Source of the DNA: Andalucia godoyi
Taxonomy: Eukaryota > Discoba > Jakobea > Jakobida > Andaluciidae
Direction of reading: 5' to 3'
Length of the DNA stretch: 64,000 nt
Assembly: GCA_009859145.1 (NCBI GenBank)
Contig: VRVR01000003.1
Location: 469,121-533,120 of the forward strand
How positions within the stretch are numbered: the stretch's first letter is position 1; each line of letters begins with the position of its first letter. The translations under genes and the position numbers were made by a program. Below are positions 54,062-63,879 of the stretch, piece after piece. The notes below the pieces were generated by a model, which saw only the letters and a list, made by a program, of their open reading frames with translations, did not search any database and was not told the DNA's origin.

Positions 54062-55516
54062 ATGGCATCCTTTTCGAGATGGCTCGGTCTGCTGGTTGCA
54101 TTCCAATGCGCCGTCGTAATTGCGGTCGACGTGTGCAGTAGGTCTCCCCGATGGTATGGACACCCGCGACACCCGGTGACCGGCGGTCCACTGGATTCGC
54201 CATCGACAATCGTCGTGTGGGGCCATCCTCAAGCTGGCGGGTTCGTACCGTCGTCGATTGGCGGATCTGTCCACGTGCTGAGCGACGTGGTGTACATCCG
54301 ATCGACGTTTCTGTCATTTGCTGTTCTATTCTCGAACGGCTCCGTCCTGTCCTTTGGAGCACCGGGCTCGGGGGGAGATTCTTCGTCGGTGCTGCAAGAC
54401 TTGTCGTCAGACATCGTCATGTTGCAGTCTACAAGCGGGGCGTATGCTGCCTTGAAGAAGGACGGCCGGGTTGTTACGTGGGGAAACACAAGAGACGGCG
54501 GAGACAGTACTGCGGTCAAGGATCGGCTGTTCGGCATCGTCCGAATTTATTCGAACAACCACGCGTTTGCCGCCGTGAATGCGCTTGGACAGGTCGTCAC
54601 GTGGGGCTATTCGGAAGGAGGAGGAGATTCGTCGCCGGTGCATGCGGACTTGCATGATGTTGACACAATTTACTCCACCGTTGATGCATTTGCTGCTGTG
54701 AAGAAGACTGGCGCCGTGATCACCTGGGGCCGGTCTGCCACTGGTGGAAACTCCTCTGTTGTGTCCAAGGATCTGCAAGGCGACGTGACATTCATTGCCG
54801 CAACAACCGGGGCCTTCGCTGCGCTGAAGAGAAGCGGAGCCGTTGTGACTTGGGGTCTGGCTCCGAAGGGCGGGAGCGTCTCTGGCGTTCAAGGAATAGC
54901 TGCCATCTGCTCGACTGCGTCTGCATTTGCCGCAATCAGCAAGGATGGGCGGGTGGTATCTTGGGGCGACGGCAACGGCGGAGGCCAAATCCCGTCCTCG
55001 TCTCTGGAATTGCTGTCTACGGGAGTTGTGTCCATTGCTGCGTCTGCAAGTGCGTTCGCAGCAGTGAGGAACGACGGACATGTTGTGTCGTGGGGAAACG
55101 TACACAATGGTGGAGATCAGTCCGCAGTGGACAGTAAACTGCGTGGGATTGCGATGGTACGGGCAACGGACGCAGCGTTTGCAGCGGTGCAAGGCAGAAC
55201 GGGCGCTGTGTTCACTTGGGGAAACCCTGCATTTGGTGGTGACAGCGTGACAGTCGGGGACCGGTTGCAATCGGGCATTCGAGCCGTGTTTTCAAATGTG
55301 GCAGCCTTCATCGGCATCCATGAAAATGGAACCGTTGTGACCTGGGGAAAGGCGGACGCGGGTGCAAACAGTGCATTCGTGCAGCATTTCTTGACTGATA
55401 TTCAAAGCGTGTTTGCAAGTCGAACGGCATTCATTGCTGTACAGCAGAAGAGTTATTTGCAGCAGACTATGGAGTGGTTTACGAATATGCAAGGTCTCAT
55501 CGCGGAGTTTTGGTAA
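54062..55516 (+). CDS. Secreted RCC1-like repeat protein
   Basis: The ATG at 54062 gives 484 residues with a signal peptide (WLGLLVAFQCAVVIAVDVCS). About nine repeats of roughly 45 residues follow the plan DGRVVTWGNTRDGGDSTAV...AFAAVK. These VVTWG/GGDSS/AFAA repeats resemble the RCC1/BLIP-II propeller repeats found in abundance in dinoflagellate and some other protist proteins. Intracellular RCC1 is a Ran exchange factor, but a secreted repeat protein is unlikely to be. The function is unknown; a lectin-like or adhesive surface role is possible. There is no TM anchor. Confidence 0.75.
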   Translation: MASFSRWLGLLVAFQCAVVIAVDVCSRSPRWYGHPRHPVTGGPLDSPSTIVVWGHPQAGGFVPSSIGGSVHVLSDVVYIRSTFLSFAVLFSNGSVLSFGAPGSGGDSSSVLQDLSSDIVMLQSTSGAYAALKKDGRVVTWGNTRDGGDSTAVKDRLFGIVRIYSNNHAFAAVNALGQVVTWGYSEGGGDSSPVHADLHDVDTIYSTVDAFAAVKKTGAVITWGRSATGGNSSVVSKDLQGDVTFIAATTGAFAALKRSGAVVTWGLAPKGGSVSGVQGIAAICSTASAFAAISKDGRVVSWGDGNGGGQIPSSSLELLSTGVVSIAASASAFAAVRNDGHVVSWGNVHNGGDQSAVDSKLRGIAMVRATDAAFAAVQGRTGAVFTWGNPAFGGDSVTVGDRLQSGIRAVFSNVAAFIGIHENGTVVTWGKADAGANSAFVQHFLTDIQSVFASRTAFIAVQQKSYLQQTMEWFTNMQGLIAEFW

Positions 55517-55537
55517 CATTTTCCTCCCTTCTTTCTT

Positions 55538-55614
<77 letters not shown>

Positions 55615-56212
55615 GTCTCTCTCTGTCTCTCTCTCTCTCTCTCTCTGTCTCTGTCTCCTGGAATTTGGGATGCCAGTCTTGGAAAAGAAAAAAGATTTCC
55701 GGGTCATATCGTAGAAGAAGAGTGTGAACAAAAAATGACCTGCCAGGAGTTGGTTGGATGCGTGTGAACCAAGCTGCGAGACGCTGAATTTCCAATCAAT
55801 GCATCTCAAGTATTATGCATGCTTCAGAGAAGATCGCCAAAACCAAATACCTCCGTCTATCCTTTCAATGCTTTGGCGTATCAATTCTTTGAGAGAGTAA
55901 AAACACAAGTAAAAAAAGCATTCGCAAACGCGCGCGCGCGCGCACCCACCCACCCACACAACAAAGAAAGAAAGAAAAATAAATAAATAATGAACTGAAA
56001 AACACATGCGATAGGAGAACATACACAACATCACTGGCTTCTGTTAATTCGCAGCAGAAAGAGTCTTTGCGGCTCTTTCACAGGGACTGCATGCTGAAAA
56101 AGAAGAAGAAAAGAAAAAGTCCAACGGCGATGGCATGATTTTTCTTGTATTTTCAATCCCTCTCGCCACGAGGCCGGGGCTCCCGACCTTCATCTTCACT
56201 CTCTCTTCCTTT
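55517..56212. other. Convergent gap with CT microsatellite
   Basis: Holds CT/GTCTCT repeats (55539-55657), a (GC)n run at about 55930-55943 and AAATAAAT repeats at about 55977-55990. No gene is seen. Confidence 0.45.
55539..55657. repeat. (CT)n / GTCTCT compound microsatellite
   Basis: CT runs interrupted regularly by GT, just downstream of the RCC1-like stop codon. Confidence 0.9.
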
Positions 56213-56974
56213 TTAGGTACGCCTGTTCACAGTGGATGCAACGCACTGGCTTTCCATGTCATCAAAAAGCAATATATTAAGGCGAAATGCATGTTGCGCC
56301 TCCTGAGCAATCAAGCTGCGCATTCTCTCATCGCAGCAGTTGCCGATTTCATCAAGAGTCTGTTTGTATTCCTTCACGAACGATCTTACTGATGAAATAC
56401 TCGAAAAATTGTAAAACGCTAGACCCTTTCGATCCTCTACGTTCAAGTCGAACGTTTCGCAAACATGTCTGGCAATAATCTGCCCCCCAAACAAATCTCC
56501 GAGGTATCGAACGTATGCATGCGCAACGAGACACAGCGCAGAGTCCTTTGACGACGCAAGATCAGATAGCCTCTGCGAATACTGTCGTGTGGAACTCAAT
56601 TCCACATAAGGAGCGGCATTTACATTGCTGGCTGTCCGCTCTTCACGAAAAAAAGCAATGTCATTTTCGAGAGCGCATGTGCGATGTAGCGCGTCAAAAT
56701 CAATTGCCACACACTCGGATCGTTCTTCTCTAGCAACCTGTAAAGAGCGCTCTAGAGATCCATAGATGCATTTTAACTGAAACAAATAAGCAAGATACAC
56801 TCCTGCAGTAATACCGAGTCTCTCCGTTCCGGCGTGCTGGCCTTTGCCGCCAAGCAGCCGCTTCATGAACTGGTGGCTTTCTGCCTCGGCGTGCACGTCT
56901 GCAGTTGCCAGCTTCAGCAGGGTTGAAAGCGACGTCTGTTTGTCGTTACTGTCCGGAAGCGTACTCATCCTCAT
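56213..56974 (-). CDS. Heme oxygenase (biliverdin-forming)
   Basis: The ATG at 56974 (MRMSTLPDSNDK) gives 253 residues, the usual soluble length. LLKLATADVHAEAESHQFMK holds the proximal haem ligand His28 in the family T-x(3)-H-xx-AE-xx-x-FM context. YLGDLFGGQIIARH is the distal helix with the flexible GDxxGG that lies over the haem. No C-terminal membrane anchor is seen. Heme oxygenase cleaves haem to biliverdin, CO and Fe(II). The frame is open upstream to an ATG at 57184, which would add about 70 basic residues; a targeting extension cannot be excluded. It is divergent from a phytochrome whose chromophore would be biliverdin. Confidence 0.9.
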   Translation of the reverse strand: MRMSTLPDSNDKQTSLSTLLKLATADVHAEAESHQFMKRLLGGKGQHAGTERLGITAGVYLAYLFQLKCIYGSLERSLQVAREERSECVAIDFDALHRTCALENDIAFFREERTASNVNAAPYVELSSTRQYSQRLSDLASSKDSALCLVAHAYVRYLGDLFGGQIIARHVCETFDLNVEDRKGLAFYNFSSISSVRSFVKEYKQTLDEIGNCCDERMRSLIAQEAQHAFRLNILLFDDMESQCVASTVNRRT

Positions 56975-57695
56975 CAGTCCTGACAGGTTTGTCGGGTGCC
57001 AGCGAGGAAAAAGAAAGAATTCTTGAGAGCAAGACTTCCCTTTCAGCTCACCTCCAAATTGAGCGGCAAATCCAGCGAGGCGGCGGGCGAGCTCGAAGCG
57101 CCGTCTTCTTCTTTTCTCTTTTCTCTTTTCTCTTTTCTTTTCTTTTTTGTTTCCTATGAAATTTTCACGTGGTTCGCGGAGCATTGTGGTTCCACTGACC
57201 ACCAACTCGACGACGCCACCGAAAAGGAAATGCGTCGGATCAGAACATCCGATTCGTGAAAGCAAACTAGACGCACAATTGTCGAGTTGACTTCCACGAG
57301 AGCACCGGAAGGCGCCTTGGCTTGAATCAGCAGTGACGTGTCCGCGCAACTGGTCTCCTTGGAAGTTTCTGACATGGTGACGTGCATGCCTATCTTCCGA
57401 CGGGGCCTGTTTTGCACTTCTCATCGCACAAGCGACAAAGTGCAAGTATGGAGTTGTTTCTGTATACAACAAACTCGGTTGCCACTCCTTTTCTTTAACA
57501 GAAGGGACCCCCCCAAGAAAACGTCCTCAAGTCTATGAAACAATAAAAGGAAAGAAGGAAAAATAAGAGCTCGTAGTTTTTCTTTTTGTGCACCCCGCAT
57601 CTTATTGTGTGCCTTCTCTTTTCTTTTCTTTTCTCTCTTCTTTTCATTGATAAACTTTGTAAAATTGTTTGCTTTTTGTTTCTCATCGCCAGAAG
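56975..57695. promoter_or_regulatory. Divergent region between heme oxygenase and phytochrome
   Basis: 721 nt that include a cttttctctttt tract (57107-57147), another at 57618-57645, and one possible small minus-strand ORF. It would contain both promoters. Confidence 0.45.
57154..57375 (-). CDS. Candidate small ORF between heme oxygenase and phytochrome
   Basis: 73 residues, MSETSKETSCADTSLLIQAK and onward, with alternating hydrophobic strands (ALVEVNSTIVRLVCF, RRISFSVASSSWW). It has more protein-like composition than most intergenic ORFs, but no family is recognised. It overlaps the optional N-terminal extension of heme oxygenase in another frame, so at most one is real. Confidence 0.3.
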   Translation of the reverse strand: MSETSKETSCADTSLLIQAKAPSGALVEVNSTIVRLVCFHESDVLIRRISFSVASSSWWSVEPQCSANHVKIS

Positions 57696-60600
57696 ATGCA
57701 GCCTTCCTCCGCGTTCATAAGCTCTTGTGAAACGGAGCCGTTGCCTCTTTCCGGAAAGATTCTGGACTACGGAGTGCTATTCGGGATCGCTTACCATGTG
57801 CACGAATTAGGCGACAATTCTGCATTGATCATGAATGTTTCCGACAATGTGGAAAGATTGTTCGGCTTCTCGGTCAATCAACTGCTTCATCGCCCGCTGT
57901 CGACGATCATCCGTTCCATGGAAATTTTCGGTGAAGAGCGCACGACGGATCTCTCCGTACTGTACAAGAAAACGCTTGCTTATGCAGGCGAAACATCACG
58001 ACTGGGGCCGATAACGGTTCATGTAAAGACCCTGAAGGGTGGAAGCTCGGAGGACGGTCTGGATAGTCTAGAATTTCTGGGATTCGCGTACATGTCCAAT
58101 GGCATTGTGATCATAGAGCTGGACTGCGCAAGCATGGCGCATTCGCTCATCAGTGCCTCTGCCCCCTGGCCCTCGAACTCTCTGCAGTACGTAGAACTGT
58201 ACAGAAGAGCAATTACAACCATGAACGAGCGAATGTCGAGTTGCAAGACACTTCATGATGTCTGTACCGTTGTTGGCGCACAAATCTTTGATTTTCTCGG
58301 CTGCGATCGCTGCATGGTTTACGAGTTTGACCTAGCCGATGAGTCTGGTGATGTGATTTGTGAATGGAAGCGCGATTCCGTGAAAACGTCGTATTATGGG
58401 CTCCACTTTCCGGCCTCTGACATTCCTCTTATAGCTCGCACATTGTACGTCAAGAACCCGATTCGATGCATTCCCGATGTGGATTTGAAGACGTCTCGCA
58501 TTCTGCCAATATCGTCGACAACGGATCTCTCGAACAGTTTCTTGCGAAGTGTATCGCCGGTGCACATTCAGTATTTAAGGAACATGGAGGTGCGGGCTTC
58601 CATGTCGCTTAGCATTGTCGTGGAGGGTCGTTTGTGGGGGCTGATTTCCTGCCACCATTACACGCCCTTCTATCCTCCTTTGCATGTCCGTTCACTATGC
58701 GAGTGCCTTTCAAAACTGGCTTCGACGACCATATCAGAAAAGCTCCGACAGCTGCAAATATCAACATGGAACGCGGACTTTCGTCTTGTTCGAACCGTGC
58801 TATCCAAGATGGCTTTTGATGTTTCGGATGATGGCGGAAATTCCTCGCATCGAGGATTGTCCCAGTGGCTCCAGTATTCCCGCAGAACGCTGATGAATCG
58901 CTTTCGCTCTCCACTGATGGTCCTCCGAGTTGCGGGAACTGTGTTTGTGTCGGGAGAGTGTCCTTCCGTGGATCCATTCTTGGAGGTTTGTACATGGCTG
59001 CGATCACGGTCTGTTCCACAGTCCTCTGTCCAGTTCTCCTTTGCTTCTCCTGTTGCAGACATACTGCTTCCGCCTGTTCAGACAGTGGAGAGCTTAGCGA
59101 AGGAGTTCCCTCCACGCCTGCCGTTCAACCTGCGATGCAAGACGGAAGGTGCAGGGGAAGCGGCGGTCGCAGGCGTCATATTCATACCTCTCTCTCCTGA
59201 TCGTTCGGATTTCCTTGCGTTTTTCCGCCCCGAAAAGGATCGTTTGATCAAATGGCTCGGAAATCCGCGAAAAATAGAGGATGACAATGGAATCTTAACA
59301 CCGAGATCGTCTTTTGAATCCTACTTGCAGACCATTGTGGGGCACTGTGAACGCTGGGATGTGGAGGACGTGGACATGTGTCGAATGATGCAGGAGGGGC
59401 TCTTTTCACAGATCCAGAATTTCAGCGCGCAAATCGAAGAACGACGCGCTCTCAAGAGCGAGTACAAAAGACTCGCCACTGCAGAGAGCGATAAGCTGAG
59501 GAAAGTCTTCCTGTCCCATCTGTCTCATCAGATGCGAACGCCTTTCAATACTGTCTTGGATACACTGAAGGACCTCGCGCAAGAACAAGAAGTACCGCAG
59601 GAAAATGTCCGGCTGGCGTACTCTTCCGCAACGTCAGCTTTGCTGCTGATCGACAACCTGTTAGAACTGCTTCGCCTGGAGACCTCTTTAATGGAGCTCT
59701 CCGAACGAGAGGCCTTTCTTCCTTCGCAGTTTGAAAGAGTATCTGAAATATTGCAAGTGGCAGCAGACCGTCGCAGCGTCCGTCTCTTCCAGTCTTTGCA
59801 TCCAGATATTCCGACGGTTGCCATATTTGATGTGGAGCGTCTCAATCAAGTATTGATGAACGTTCTTGGGAACGCCATCAAGTATACAGAATCCCGCGGA
59901 TCGGTCTTCATGAACGTGTCCATGCTAAAACTTATCGACCCGTCGTTCATTGAGGAAGAAAATCAAGCAACAATTGTGATCAGTGTGCGAGACGAAGGGA
60001 TCGGAATGGATGCTCATGTGTTAGATAATTTGTTCAACCCGCTGTTCCCAAATGACGCGGATGTGTCGAAGCGGAAGCGAGGCGGATCGTGCTTGGGACT
60101 CGCGCTCTGCAAACAGATCATCGACCGAATGAACGGCAGCATCGTCGTTGACAGCTCGATTGGAGCCGGCTCCGAGTTCATTATCCGCATACCGCTGCGC
60201 TTGCCTGTTGGAAAACCTGTGCGCACGTTGCGAGATGACTATCTTGTGCTCCACAACAAGATTGGATGGCTCCGCGAAAACTATCCTGTAGTTTTGGTGC
60301 TTGCGGGATCATTTTTCGACACCATAGCATGGGTGCTGCGATTCCTTGGGTTTGAAGTGTTTCAATGCATTGGCCTGCCGTCGCTGCGGAACCGGCTTCA
60401 GTATGAACGGAAGTACCTGATCCTCTTGGAAGACGAGAGTCTCTGTCATGACCTTCAGTCCATGTCAGAAACATTACAGTGTTTGCAGATAGTGAAAGAA
60501 TCCGCATGGAGAAACAGTTACGTTGTTCGCATCCGGTCGCAACATACGTCGAAGATAGCAGACCGAGAGAACAACTCCGGAGCACTGGGGAGTATGCAAG

Positions 60601-61445
60601 ACAGCTGTGCATCATTTACGGATTCGGAAAGCTCGTCCTCATCATCGTATGCTGCTTCCAGCATCGCGTCACCTTCTCTTGGCTCTGTGTCTTCGAATGC
60701 AACATCGTCGTCGAAATCGCTCTCAAGCAAGAGCGGCAGTGGAAATGCCTTCAGTGACGGAATTTCATTTTCGGAGGATCTTCTTCCGCTTGTCGAGGCT
60801 CGATTCGACGAATCCATCCTGCGCGTGGGTGCCGTGGCTGCGGGAATGTTTGAAAAGGTCGGTCGTTTTTCTGATGCGCTGAAGATGTGTAAGACTTACA
60901 CTATTTTTAAGCCGCTGGCATGCAAGCCGCTGGAAGATACTCTGATGGCAATTCAAAATGATGGAATTCACAATATGACTTTATCTGTGCACATCGATAC
61001 GGGCGCGGGATACCATGATCCAACTTCTGTCGACTCTCCAACAGTCGTGATTGAGCTGCCCGCGTGTGCCCTTATTGCAGAAGACAATCCGCTGAACGCT
61101 CGTGTTCTTGCGAAGCATCTCTCCAAGCTCGAATGGGAATACGATGTTGCATGTGACGGAAGCGAGGCTCTTCAGCTCTTCACGGATTCTCCGGAGAAGT
61201 ACTCTGCGATTTTGATGGATTGCTTCATGCCCGAGATGGACGGTTTTGAAGCGACAACGAAGATTCGCCAGGAAGAAAAACTGATCTCTGAAACTCATCA
61301 TATACCGATCATTGCTGTCACCGCGGATGTGCTGTATGAGACTCGAAAAAGGTGTTTTGAAGTTGGAATGGACGACTTTTTATGCAAGCCTGTGCACAAG
61401 GAAACCCTTGGAGCAGTTCTTAAAAAGCACAAATTGAAAAGATAG
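57696..61445 (+). CDS. Bacteriophytochrome-type hybrid histidine kinase
   Basis: The ATG at 57696 gives 1,249 residues. Order: N-terminal Cys11 in SSCETEPLPLSGKI, the biliverdin-attachment position of bacterial and fungal phytochromes; PAS (about 20-125); GAF with GLHFPASDIPLIAR and SPVHIQYLRNM, where the conserved His is kept and Val replaces the plant chromophore Cys; PHY with the PRSSFESY tongue motif; HisKA with phospho-acceptor His611 in LSHQMRTP; HATPase with N-box NVLGNAIKYTES, G1 RDEGIGMD and G2 CLGLALCK; a degenerate middle region; and a C-terminal receiver with phospho-Asp1175 in LMDCFMPEMDG and Lys in LCKPVH. The protein should sense red/far-red light and run a His-Asp relay. The QPHG motif after Cys is replaced by LDYG. 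Confidence 0.93.
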   Translation: MQPSSAFISSCETEPLPLSGKILDYGVLFGIAYHVHELGDNSALIMNVSDNVERLFGFSVNQLLHRPLSTIIRSMEIFGEERTTDLSVLYKKTLAYAGETSRLGPITVHVKTLKGGSSEDGLDSLEFLGFAYMSNGIVIIELDCASMAHSLISASAPWPSNSLQYVELYRRAITTMNERMSSCKTLHDVCTVVGAQIFDFLGCDRCMVYEFDLADESGDVICEWKRDSVKTSYYGLHFPASDIPLIARTLYVKNPIRCIPDVDLKTSRILPISSTTDLSNSFLRSVSPVHIQYLRNMEVRASMSLSIVVEGRLWGLISCHHYTPFYPPLHVRSLCECLSKLASTTISEKLRQLQISTWNADFRLVRTVLSKMAFDVSDDGGNSSHRGLSQWLQYSRRTLMNRFRSPLMVLRVAGTVFVSGECPSVDPFLEVCTWLRSRSVPQSSVQFSFASPVADILLPPVQTVESLAKEFPPRLPFNLRCKTEGAGEAAVAGVIFIPLSPDRSDFLAFFRPEKDRLIKWLGNPRKIEDDNGILTPRSSFESYLQTIVGHCERWDVEDVDMCRMMQEGLFSQIQNFSAQIEERRALKSEYKRLATAESDKLRKVFLSHLSHQMRTPFNTVLDTLKDLAQEQEVPQENVRLAYSSATSALLLIDNLLELLRLETSLMELSEREAFLPSQFERVSEILQVAADRRSVRLFQSLHPDIPTVAIFDVERLNQVLMNVLGNAIKYTESRGSVFMNVSMLKLIDPSFIEEENQATIVISVRDEGIGMDAHVLDNLFNPLFPNDADVSKRKRGGSCLGLALCKQIIDRMNGSIVVDSSIGAGSEFIIRIPLRLPVGKPVRTLRDDYLVLHNKIGWLRENYPVVLVLAGSFFDTIAWVLRFLGFEVFQCIGLPSLRNRLQYERKYLILLEDESLCHDLQSMSETLQCLQIVKESAWRNSYVVRIRSQHTSKIADRENNSGALGSMQDSCASFTDSESSSSSSYAASSIASPSLGSVSSNATSSSKSLSSKSGSGNAFSDGISFSEDLLPLVEARFDESILRVGAVAAGMFEKVGRFSDALKMCKTYTIFKPLACKPLEDTLMAIQNDGIHNMTLSVHIDTGAGYHDPTSVDSPTVVIELPACALIAEDNPLNARVLAKHLSKLEWEYDVACDGSEALQLFTDSPEKYSAILMDCFMPEMDGFEATTKIRQEEKLISETHHIPIIAVTADVLYETRKRCFEVGMDDFLCKPVHKETLGAVLKKHKLKR

Positions 61446-62352
61446 CTGGTGCTGTCTTTCAAACACCTTCTTAGTAGCTTTCGCTGTTGCCCATGCAACG
61501 ACGGGATGACGACTTCAGGCACTCTTTGTGGTTTGTTCAGAAGGACGCTTCCATACCAATTGAATTCCGACAATTCGAGATTTGCTCCGTTTTCCCGTTT
61601 TTGTGTCTTTATTTTTTAAAATTAAAATTTCCTTTTCTCAATCCCGTCTCCTGCACCCGCTTCCAACTTCCGCTTCTGCTCCCTTTGCTGCTGGTACTTA
61701 TGTCGATGGGGGCTGTGCATGCCGGCACATCCCGGAAGATCTTTCCATCGAGGGCGTGGACTATGTTCGGGATGAGCAAACTGTTCCTGATGATGATGGC
61801 GGAGAGGACACGATGGACAGTGCACAGTGATGCCGTGTCCTCCCCTTCCCAGTAAAATCAGTCTTGTTATTATTATTATTATTTTTTTTTTGGAAATTCT
61901 ACCTCCGAGAGTGTCTTTCTTGAGGATTTTCAGATACAAAATCGGGTACCGTCACAAGGAGTGCGAATCACTGCGCGCATCGCGTGTGCATCGTCTGCGC
62001 ATCCTACCATCCGAGAAACCGTGGGGGTTGTGCGAGTGCGCTCAAGCAGCTTTAGAGGGAATCATCCGTCTTTACAGGGGGTTTCCTCAAAAAAGGAACA
62101 AACGCGCGCAGTCATCGCCATCAACCATCTTGTTCCGTATTCGGTCGCGAGTCGCGAAGTGCGAATCCCTCGCTCACAGTATATAACTCCTCCTCTGCGT
62201 ATGCGTGGTGGCCCTGCAGATGTTTGCTTCATTTCCACCGAGAACTATCAGATCCTGTTTTCACTTGACACCAGCATCAGCAGGCTTCTTTACTGCAAGA
62301 AAAAGTACCGAATACACCGGGGTTATATACCGAAAACACCAGCAAGGACAGA
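61446..62352. promoter_or_regulatory. 0.9-kb region upstream of the chitinase
   Basis: Contains TATA-like agtatataactcc (about 62176-62188) and ggttatatacc (about 62322-62332) close to the chitinase start. Several ORFs are open but lack convincing ATG starts or domains. A tattatt/T tract lies at 61867-61890. Confidence 0.4.
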
Positions 62353-63879
62353 ATGATGGCTGCACGGTCCAACACAGCTTGGAGCGTGGCCTTTGTGGTG
62401 TGCGTGTGCGTGTGCGTGTGCTGCACGTCAAACGTGCTGCTGTTTGCAGATGCAGCGCATGTGTCTCCGTCTCGACACCTGGGCTCCGTGCACTCGTCCC
62501 GCCCTGCCCGCGCATCCTCCGCTGGCAGCAGCGCACCAGCCGCAGCAAACGGACACTTTGTGATGAGCTACTGGACAGACTGGTCCATCTACGCATCGAC
62601 GCCTGTTCCCACGCAGCCGTACCCGCTCCCTGGATCCATCAACGCTGACGGGTCCGTGGCTGCGAACGCCGATCTGACTGCGAAGCTCGAACACATGAAT
62701 GCGCTTGCATATGCGTTCCTGCAGGTGGGTCAGGACGGCACGACGTACTTCAACGATCCGAACGCGGATCTTCGGGTGGCCCAGTCGTTTGCAAACTACG
62801 ACGCTCTGTTCGGCGCATCTGGTCTCTGCACGGTGGACTCGGCAATCTGCAGCACTGCCCAGACGCCAGCCGCCTGGGGCCGCGGAAACTTCCAGGCCTT
62901 CATGGGTCTCCAGAATTCCAAGGGCACTCTCAAAAAGCTGATCTCCGTTGGTGGATATGCACACGACGCGTCATTTCTCAGTGCGTTCCGGAACCCCGAC
63001 AGGTTCGCATCGACCGTCAAGCTGATCCTGGACAAAACAGCGATGGATGGCATCGATCTTGACTTTGAGCCGGTGTCCATGACCCCCGATCTCGCATCAC
63101 AGTACGCGGCGTTGGTCGCCAAGGTGCGCAGTGCGATCGGCAGCCGGTACATCATCTCGCTCGCCGTACTCTCGGGCCCGTCCTGGCTGCAGACCGTCGG
63201 AGCCGACAACTGGAAAATCCTGTCCGCGAACGCAGATTTCATCGACCTGATGACCTACGACTTTCATGGCGGGTTCGACGCCTCGGGACCCGTCGGGGCA
63301 ACCGGCTACCTCACGAGCCTGACGGCCGACGCGGCATCGCCGTACAACCCGGACTTTTCCGTCCAGCAGTCCGTGCAGTCGCTCTTGGGGATGGGAGTGC
63401 CGTCGCAGAAGATCGTCGTGGGAGTGCCGGCGTACGGCCGCATGCTGACCGGGGTTGCCGCCGGATCGAACTTTGGTCTCTTTGAGAAGTTCGCGGGCGT
63501 GGCGCAGGGCAACCAGGACGAGCCGTCGTGCTCCACGGATCCGCGGTCGGGCATCGCATGCTCGGGATCCTTCACGTACGCATACCTCGCGCAGCTCGTT
63601 GCCGCAGGCACGTTTGTGCAGCACGAGTGGTACGACGGCGGCGTGGTCTCGGGGGTGTGGGCGTATCACGACGGACAGTGGACACCCGCGGGCACCCAGG
63701 CGTCATACTCGCAGGCATTTGTCTCGTACGCTGATGCATCGCTTGTCCAGAGCTACGTGAGCTACGTGCAGTCGCAGTCTCTGGGAGGAATGCTGATGTG
63801 GGATGTTCACGGGGACGTCACTCCAGGAACCTCTGGCAGCCAGTCCTCGCTACTCCAGGTCATGTCCCAGCTATGCTAG
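62353..63879 (+). CDS. Secreted GH18 chitinase
   Basis: 508 residues with a signal peptide (WSVAFVVCVCVCVC then a Cys-Thr-Ser processing region), a Ser/Ala-rich linker, and one GH18 barrel starting HFVMSYWTDWSIY. The catalytic motif DGIDLDFEP holds the acid Glu239, preceded by the SVGGYAHDASF strand. Later barrel strands include DLMTYDFHGGFD (conserved M-YDFHG), VVGVPAYGRM and GGMLMWDVHGD. GH18 hydrolyses chitin by substrate-assisted catalysis. The layout resembles bacterial ChiA-like and some insect/protist chitinases. The coding sequence is clearly more GC-rich than the phytochrome gene. It could digest fungal or arthropod prey walls or remodel its own cyst wall. Confidence 0.92.
   Translation: MMAARSNTAWSVAFVVCVCVCVCCTSNVLLFADAAHVSPSRHLGSVHSSRPARASSAGSSAPAAANGHFVMSYWTDWSIYASTPVPTQPYPLPGSINADGSVAANADLTAKLEHMNALAYAFLQVGQDGTTYFNDPNADLRVAQSFANYDALFGASGLCTVDSAICSTAQTPAAWGRGNFQAFMGLQNSKGTLKKLISVGGYAHDASFLSAFRNPDRFASTVKLILDKTAMDGIDLDFEPVSMTPDLASQYAALVAKVRSAIGSRYIISLAVLSGPSWLQTVGADNWKILSANADFIDLMTYDFHGGFDASGPVGATGYLTSLTADAASPYNPDFSVQQSVQSLLGMGVPSQKIVVGVPAYGRMLTGVAAGSNFGLFEKFAGVAQGNQDEPSCSTDPRSGIACSGSFTYAYLAQLVAAGTFVQHEWYDGGVVSGVWAYHDGQWTPAGTQASYSQAFVSYADASLVQSYVSYVQSQSLGGMLMWDVHGDVTPGTSGSQSSLLQVMSQLC

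Noticed and set aside
61582-61830. 82-codon ORF upstream of the chitinase
   Set aside because: Starts with TTG and lacks a recognisable domain.
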